A DNA stretch of 11,330 nucleotides from CAJQQK01 sp963696075 (GTDB lineage: Bacteria; Pseudomonadota; Alphaproteobacteria; Rhizobiales; Hyphomicrobiaceae), in NCBI GenBank assembly GCA_963696075.1, contig CAVOJD010000038.1, positions 1 to 11,330 on the forward strand, written 5' to 3'. The notes under the pieces are model-generated. The model was not told where the DNA came from, searched no databases, and saw nothing but the letters and a program-made list of their open reading frames with translations. The position numbers and the translations under genes were made by a program. This document shows, in pieces, positions 7,204-11,330 of this stretch (positions are counted from its first letter, which is position 1; each line of letters starts with the position of its first letter).

Positions 7204-7704
7204 ATGTCGAAGTCTTATCGCGCTATCCGAGGGGCTGCCGTGACGGCTATCCTCGCGGCCGTCGCCCTCAGCCCAACCGCATCATTCAGCGAGGAGGCAA
7301 CCGCGAAAATGCGGGCTGGAACGCTGACCTGCCAAGGCAAGGGCCGGGTCGGCCTATTGATCGGATCGCGGGAAAAGCTCGCCTGTACGTACGCGCCGTC
7401 GGGCAATCGGCCGAAGCGCCAACTCGTCGGGACGGTCACGAATATCGGTCTCGATGTCGGCATCAAGGGACCGAGCGTTATGGTTTGGGGTGTTCTCGGC
7501 TCGACCACGGCCTTGCCGACTGATGCCCTGCGCGGGAGTTTCGTCGGCGCCGCGGCTGATGCATCGCTCGGACTCGGTGCCGGCGCCAAGGTGCTCGTTG
7601 GCGGCAACAACAAGTCGGTCGTCCTGCAACCGCTCAGCGTTCAGGGACAGACCGGTGTCAACCTCGCAATCGGCGTCACTGGGCTTAGGCTCGATCCGCG
7701 CTGA
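7204..7704 (+). CDS. Secreted DUF992 family protein
   Basis: A 166-residue protein with an N-terminal signal peptide: basic SKSYRAIRG, then a hydrophobic stretch (about residues 11-28, AAVTAILAAVALSPTASF), with cleavage likely near residue 28-30. The mature part matches the DUF992 pattern: AGTLTCQGKGRVGLLIGSRE, CTYAPSG, GTVTNIGLDVGIKGPSVMVWGVLG, then a glycine/alanine-rich region (GSFVGAAADASLGLGAGAKVLVGG). Cys43 and Cys61 could form a disulfide in the periplasm. The molecular function of the family is unknown. The start is supported by AAGGAG at 7191-7196, 7 bases upstream; longer in-frame starts (7135) would place the signal peptide internally. The OmpA-type gene begins 71 bp downstream on the same strand with no terminator between, so co-transcription is likely. 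Confidence 0.88.
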   Translation: MSKSYRAIRGAAVTAILAAVALSPTASFSEEATAKMRAGTLTCQGKGRVGLLIGSREKLACTYAPSGNRPKRQLVGTVTNIGLDVGIKGPSVMVWGVLGSTTALPTDALRGSFVGAAADASLGLGAGAKVLVGGNNKSVVLQPLSVQGQTGVNLAIGVTGLRLDPR

Positions 7705-7775
7705 TCGGGAAAAGCCGTACCGCGCCGCGCATGAACCCTCAGCAGAGACGCTCGGTGCTAGGAGATAATTGAGAA

Positions 7776-8837
7776 ATGGTGGGAAAATTGAAGACATCTC
7801 TTAAATTGGGCACCGCCCTTGCAGTGTGTGCATTTCTTTCGGGGTTTACGGGGATGACGTCGACTCCCGCAGTTGCGCAAGGCCCTTTCACGCCGCATGA
7901 AGGGCTGACGATCACCCGCGCCTACACCAGCCAGTACGGGCCTGATGCCGAGGAATTCAACGTTGTCAGATCGGTCGGACCAGATGGCGTTCTTATCGAC
8001 TACAGCGACACGCGGGGCATTGTTGCCCAACGCCTCGTTCGATCCGCCGATCGCAGCGCTGCAGGCACCTACCTCATCGGCTTCGACCCTAGCTTACCGC
8101 GCGTGGTACCGAACACGACGTCGCTCGGCGTCTCTTCAGCGTTGCTGAACGAGTTGCGTACCCGCGGCTCGGCGCCAGTCAGCCTGATGTATGATAGGAA
8201 GCTGTCGACTATTCCGGGCGTTCTAACGGTCGTGAACGACAATTCCCGCATGCCTGTTATGGTTGAGAATCAGATCGTCAATATGCCGGTCCTGATCGCC
8301 CGCGGCAGCTTCCAGCAAGGTAATCGCAACGGAACGGGTTACTTCTATTTCCTCAGCGACGTGAACAACCCCGTCACGGTCGAATACAGGATCAAGTTCA
8401 ACTGGGAGAAGGCGCTTCGCACGACCCGCACGGTACGCGTCAGTGCGGGGCGGTCCGAGCAGGCCGCCATGGAACAGACGCTGCGCACAATCCGCAAACT
8501 CGACGTCTATGGCATTCACTTCGACTTCGACAAGGCGACGATCCGGCCTCAGGCGCGAGGCTTGATCTCAGACATCGCGACCACGATGAAAAACAACCCA
8601 ACATGGACGATCGCCATCCGCGGCCACACCGACTCGCTTGGCGCTCCCGACTACAACCTCGACCTCTCTGCCCGCCGCGCCGAGGCCGTGAAGCAGGCGA
8701 TCATCCGGAACCACGGCATCGCTGCAGGCCGCATTACCACCTCGGGCGCCGGCATGAATGAGCCAAAAGCCCCGAACGACACGCTGGAGGGACGCGCCCA
8801 GAACCGTCGGGTGCAGCTGTCGCGAACCGATCGCTAA
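7776..8837 (+). CDS. OmpA-family envelope protein with C-terminal peptidoglycan-binding domain
   Basis: A 353-residue protein. Residues 1-34 form a signal peptide, with hydrophobic LGTALAVCAFLSGF and a probable signal peptidase I site after AVA (32-34). Residues 35-235 do not resemble the usual OmpA beta-barrel or any domain I know. Residues ~240-350 are an OmpA C-terminal domain: IHFDFDKATIRPQA (247-260), IRGHTDSLGAPDYNLDLSARRAEAV (281-305), ITTSGAGMNEP, then GRAQNRRVQL (339-348). Asp286 and Arg301 correspond to the residues that bind diaminopimelate in this family. It probably anchors to peptidoglycan in the periplasm. It could be soluble or membrane-associated, as there is no lipobox cysteine at the cleavage site. 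An AGGAG lies at 7760-7764, 11 bases before the ATG, slightly far. It follows the DUF992 gene and probably shares its transcript. Confidence 0.92.
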   Translation: MVGKLKTSLKLGTALAVCAFLSGFTGMTSTPAVAQGPFTPHEGLTITRAYTSQYGPDAEEFNVVRSVGPDGVLIDYSDTRGIVAQRLVRSADRSAAGTYLIGFDPSLPRVVPNTTSLGVSSALLNELRTRGSAPVSLMYDRKLSTIPGVLTVVNDNSRMPVMVENQIVNMPVLIARGSFQQGNRNGTGYFYFLSDVNNPVTVEYRIKFNWEKALRTTRTVRVSAGRSEQAAMEQTLRTIRKLDVYGIHFDFDKATIRPQARGLISDIATTMKNNPTWTIAIRGHTDSLGAPDYNLDLSARRAEAVKQAIIRNHGIAAGRITTSGAGMNEPKAPNDTLEGRAQNRRVQLSRTDR

Positions 8838-9274
8838 CTACGAAAGTCGGGACATCAGGGCTCTGGGTGAAGAGGCAATTGCCTGTCGGCCCATTACGTT
8901 ATCTAGGCCTTCGAAAACTTCGCCTGGTAGCCCATCGCGACATGGCCTTGTTGAAGCGCAACGGCAGTGGTTCCAGCAGTGGACGTTTGAGGCCAATCGA
9001 GGCGCCACTGTCCGATGACAGCTTCGTCGGTTAGTCAGAATATCGGCGATGCCGGCAGACCGCGCGAACGACCGGACACCCCCTCCAATTGACACTGATC
9101 CGCGACCCTCACCGGATCAACGCCCAGAGCTGAGGCACGATAATCCCCATAGATGATCCTGTTTTGGCGCACGGGTCTTGGTTGATTAGACGAAGGTCGT
9201 CCGACATGCCCGGCAAACCATCTCCAGTGTATCGCGGATCACGGCGCATTGGATCGCTCAGCAGCCGTTCGCTT

Positions 9275-9293
9275 TGTCGGGTAGTCCCCTACC
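9275..9293 (+). repeat. 19-bp sequence related to copy B of the dispersed repeat
   Basis: TGTCGGGTAGTCCCCTACC here and TGTCAGGTGGTCCCCTACC at 9732-9750 match at 17 of 19 positions. Internally, GGTAG-TCCC-CTACC can form a small 5-bp stem. The second copy keeps this pairing through one G-T pair, a compensating-type change. Confidence 0.5.
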
Positions 9294-9688
9294 TGGACAC
9301 CTCGAAAATGCCGCTGGCGTGCCAACGGGTAGGCGTAGCATCCATTCTAGCTTTCCACCCAAGGCAGCGACGACAATCACCATGATATATTCAATTGCGT
9401 GAATTTATTGATTGCGACGACGCGCCGATTTTCGAGATGATTTTGAGGGCACGAAATTGCCATTGAACAAGAATGGTTCATCACCCTCGCGCTGCTTCGA
9501 CACCGGACCGCATCTAATCCACAAACAGGAACCGAAAACGCAGGACCGTGCCCAACGGCGAAGAGAGGGCAGGGCGTTGGTGGTGTTTTTGGTGGATGAA
9601 GTTGGGGATTGAGAGGTGAATTAGGGGGACGAGTTGTCCGGTGTCTCGGTCGCGACGACTTGTGGCTCGCGTAGATTCCGGCTGAGCG

Positions 9689-9808
9689 GCCGAAAACTGA
9701 TGGCGTCCCGACTTTCGGCGGCTTTTGAAGCTGTCAGGTGGTCCCCTACCGGACTACTTGGGATTGGCTGCTGATGGCGGAACGGGTCCACGGGAAATGG
9801 ACGTTGCG
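9689..9808 (+). repeat. Diverged ~120-bp repeat, copy B (partner at 5811-5930)
   Basis: This is the second copy of the repeat described at 5811-5930, in the same orientation and collinear over three conserved blocks. The two copies bracket the patatin-fragment, DUF992 and OmpA genes. Identity is imperfect, so the copies are old. Whether they are ends of a composite element or independent remnants cannot be decided here. Confidence 0.6.
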
Positions 9809-10238
9809 GAGGCGGCCTTGGCCCGGATTGGGAAACAGGAGATGAGCCAACCTGATGGCGCCGCGGCTGCTTCGCTGCGACTGCCATGCCCTTAGAATTG
9901 CCAAGGGGGAAGAATGGGTAATTGTCGTCAATGGACGACATTGACCGCCCACACGCCCCAACCTGACCAACATCCAGCATTCAAAAGCAAAAGGAAACCG
10001 CAGAGAGATCGCGGACCACGCCTGTGTGTCGGTGCAGGTTGCTGCCATGACCGCCAGATTTTCGGCTTCCGGAGTACAGCGTCGATCTACATCTGAGCCG
10101 TCGACGCGAAGGGCGCGAGCGTCCGCGTTTCCTGTGGTTCTTCCTGCTTAAGCGTCGAGCGCTATTTGGTGTTGAAATGACGTTGCATCGGTCGCTGGGT
10201 GATCGACTAGATCGTTCCGGGAGGAACCTGTCGAAGGG

Positions 10239-10312
10239 TGATTGTCAACAATCCGCACTACGCGAACTACGCGTTGGAGTGGCAACTTTATGATTGTCAA
10301 GCATTTATTGAC
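10239..10312. promoter_or_regulatory. Candidate operator cluster upstream of the Crp/Fnr-like gene
   Basis: Three elements are visible. TGATTGTCAA occurs at 10239-10248 and again at 10291-10300, start to start 52 bp, which is about five turns of B-DNA. The first copy is part of a perfect palindrome, GATTGTCAACAATC (10240-10253). The second is part of GTCAA-N7-TTGAC (10296-10312). Same-face spacing of repeated half-sites is typical of a bound dimeric regulator. The sites do not match the textbook FNR/FixK consensus TTGAT-N4-ATCAA. Autoregulation by the downstream gene is a guess. I could not assign a confident -35/-10 pair. Confidence 0.45.
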
Positions 10313-10373
10313 TCTATCCCCATTCAGCGTGAGTGTGGCGTCGTGAGGTAAGATTTAGTGCGGATCGGTCAGT

Positions 10374-11096
10374 ATGTCCCCGGCCTTGGAATTGTTGCGT
10401 TCTACGCGGGAGCGTTCCCTAAGAACACGCATCGATAGCGTTCGCGTCGCCGCTGATGAGCTACTGTTCGCGCCGGGCGTTCAGAAACAGGCCATCTACT
10501 GGATTGATCAAGGCCAGATTGAGCTGCACTGGTCCATGCAGAAATCGACGACTGATCGTGTCGAACGGCTGGGGGCAGGCGACTACTTTGGACTCGGCTT
10601 CCTGAAGTACTACGCTTGTGCAGCGATCGCCGTCACCGAAGCGAGAATTCAGAGATTGCCGCGAGAGGCGGCGAAATCCCTCGCCGAGATCGACGCGAGG
10701 TTGCGTCAACGCGATGCAATCGAAACTCAGCGAGAATTCGCGCATCGCCGGGAAATGATGATTGCCGCCGGCTCACAGCCGCTTCCGCAGCGTCTGGCTA
10801 CCTTCCTGGGCGTTCTCTCGCGGTTCAACGCCTACGAAGGGCGCGATCCGTTGCTGATCAGTGAAGACGTCGCCGGACTGGTCGTCGCGGATTACCTGGC
10901 TACCGACATTGCAGCCTTAAGACAGGCTATGAGGCAACTGAGCGATCTCGGAGCGATCGAATTCGCTCCGCCGCATGGCCTTCGCATACGCGATCTTGAG
11001 TTCCTGGAATACATCGCCGATGCCCCCGCAACAATGCTGCTGAATAGGGCTTCGAAAGCCAAAACAGTCCCTCCTCCTCTACCCCGTCATGATTGA
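10374..11096 (+). CDS. Crp/Fnr family transcriptional regulator
   Basis: A 240-residue protein with a cyclic-nucleotide-binding-like beta-roll at about residues 20-95 (ELLFAPGVQKQAIYWIDQGQIEL, then RLGAGDYFGLGFL). A helical linker follows (about 98-130), then a C-terminal winged-helix HTH of the Crp type (about 160-212: LLISEDVAGLVVADYLATD, AALRQAMRQLSDLGAIEF, HGLRIRDLEFLEYIA). The likely recognition helix is around residues 177-192. There is no N-terminal cysteine cluster, so it is not an iron-sulfur Fnr sensor. Key cAMP-binding residues are not evident, so the ligand is unknown. The tail ends in a proline-rich VPPPLPRHD. The ATG at 10374 is the first possible in-frame start, as a TAG lies at 10356-10358, but the ribosome site is weak (GAGG lies ~25 bases upstream). 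It stands alone, with no partner gene downstream in the window. Confidence 0.85.
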   Translation: MSPALELLRSTRERSLRTRIDSVRVAADELLFAPGVQKQAIYWIDQGQIELHWSMQKSTTDRVERLGAGDYFGLGFLKYYACAAIAVTEARIQRLPREAAKSLAEIDARLRQRDAIETQREFAHRREMMIAAGSQPLPQRLATFLGVLSRFNAYEGRDPLLISEDVAGLVVADYLATDIAALRQAMRQLSDLGAIEFAPPHGLRIRDLEFLEYIADAPATMLLNRASKAKTVPPPLPRHD

Positions 11097-11116
11097 CGGT
11101 TGTCCCTCTTGCCAAG

Positions 11117-11162
11117 GCCGCAACGACAGAATGCTGTCGAGCCACATTGAGTGCGTTGCGGC
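11117..11162 (+). terminator. Stem-loop after the Crp/Fnr-like gene, weak terminator candidate
   Basis: GCCGCAACG (11117-11125) pairs perfectly with CGTTGCGGC (11154-11162), 20 bases after the stop codon. Inside it, CGACAG-AATG-CTGTCG (11124-11139) forms a 6-bp hairpin that shares two bases with the outer stem, so the two are partly mutually exclusive. No T-run follows, so a Rho-independent terminator is not supported by the standard rule. It may instead stabilise the 3' end of the mRNA. Confidence 0.3.
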
Positions 11163-11330
11163 AGAACAATCTCCCTTCTCCACACGGTAGGGCCGCCCCC
11201 GGTTGCCCTCTGGTGTCCTTCACATCACGTTGGACAGCTGAACCCACACGCTTTGCAAAAGATGGAGCGTGGATAATGACACCGTCCTCTTGACCAATTG
11301 AGGACACCGTCGACCAGAAGGCTGAAGCCT

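Larger units (their letters stand above)
8838..10373. other. 1.5-kb stretch without a convincing gene
   Basis: Several open frames of 60-120 codons exist on both strands (for example 9621-9980 minus, 9746-10048 minus, 9412-9612 plus). They have no recognisable motifs, overlap one another, and have low-complexity proline/serine/arginine composition typical of non-coding GC-rich DNA. The stretch holds copy B of a ~120-bp repeat (9689-9808), a 19-bp sequence at 9275-9293 related to part of it, two copies of the GTCCGGTGTC 10-mer, a 7-bp inverted repeat (TGATCCG 9096-9102, CGGATCA 9113-9119), an AT-rich patch at 9381-9412, and the upstream region of the Crp/Fnr-like gene. It looks like intergenic DNA with remnants of old elements. 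Confidence 0.6.

Noticed and set aside
9085..9120. Possible IS21-type end (ATTGACACTGATCC) with a 7-bp inverted repeat TGATCCG/CGGATCA
   Set aside because: It resembled IS21-type end sequences only from loose memory. There is no partner end or IS21 gene, and the inverted repeat alone is too short to support a call.
9621..10048. Two overlapping minus-strand frames (119 and 100 codons)
   Set aside because: They have proline/serine/arginine-rich low-complexity sequence without motifs. They coincide with the diverged repeat, so they are probably remnants or chance.
10927..11307. 126-codon minus-strand frame at the right edge
   Set aside because: It overlaps the end of the Crp/Fnr-like gene in antisense and has no recognisable domain.
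11278..11311. 9-bp direct repeat GACACCGTC at 11278-11286 and 11303-11311
   Set aside because: It is short and close to the window edge, with no element between the copies. It could be chance.
1..11330. CRISPR array, toxin-antitoxin, restriction or other defence module
   Set aside because: No regularly spaced repeats and no gene with nuclease, methylase, helicase or toxin motifs was found. The only enzymes are transposases.

Overview
The window looks like an accessory or rearranged stretch of an alphaproteobacterial genome, probably Rhizobiales (a Bradyrhizobium/Methylobacterium/Mesorhizobium-type organism). The reasons are high GC, the style of the IS66 and IS1182 transposases, and a DUF992 protein, a family seen mainly in that group. 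This placement is inference; there is no rRNA or other phylogenetic marker. No CRISPR array, tRNA, rRNA or defence system was found.

Positions 1-5600 are stacked insertion sequences. An IS66-family element (tnpA, tnpB, tnpC, all on the minus strand) fills the left side and is cut by the window start. Just upstream of its tnpA, an IS4-family element of the IS50/Tn5 type (2498-4059) has inserted. It has 22-bp terminal inverted repeats (21/22 matching) and a perfect 9-bp target duplication, GCTCACCGG. Its transposase is broken by three single-base insertions that together restore the original frame. Next comes an intact IS1182-family transposase on the minus strand (4170-5600).

Positions 5601-6829 hold no convincing gene, only short repeats and hairpins. 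From 6830 there is a decayed piece that resembles the C-terminal end of a patatin-like phospholipase. It is followed closely by two intact genes on the plus strand: a secreted DUF992 protein (7204-7704) and an OmpA-C-domain envelope protein with an unrecognised N-terminal half (7776-8837). They are 71 bp apart and probably form one transcription unit acting in the periplasm and cell envelope.

Positions 8838-10373 are again without a clear gene. They contain a diverged second copy of a ~120-bp sequence also present near 5811-5930, and several copies of the 10-mer GTCCGGTGTC. The last gene (10374-11096) is a Crp/Fnr-type regulator. Its upstream region carries a 14-bp palindrome and a 10-bp direct repeat 52 bp apart, which could be operators.

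The best-supported observations are the nested IS4-in-IS66 insertion and the three-frameshift transposase. I see no clear novel multi-gene system. The nearest candidates for new biology are the DUF992-OmpA pair and the repeat-bearing promoter of the Crp/Fnr-like gene.
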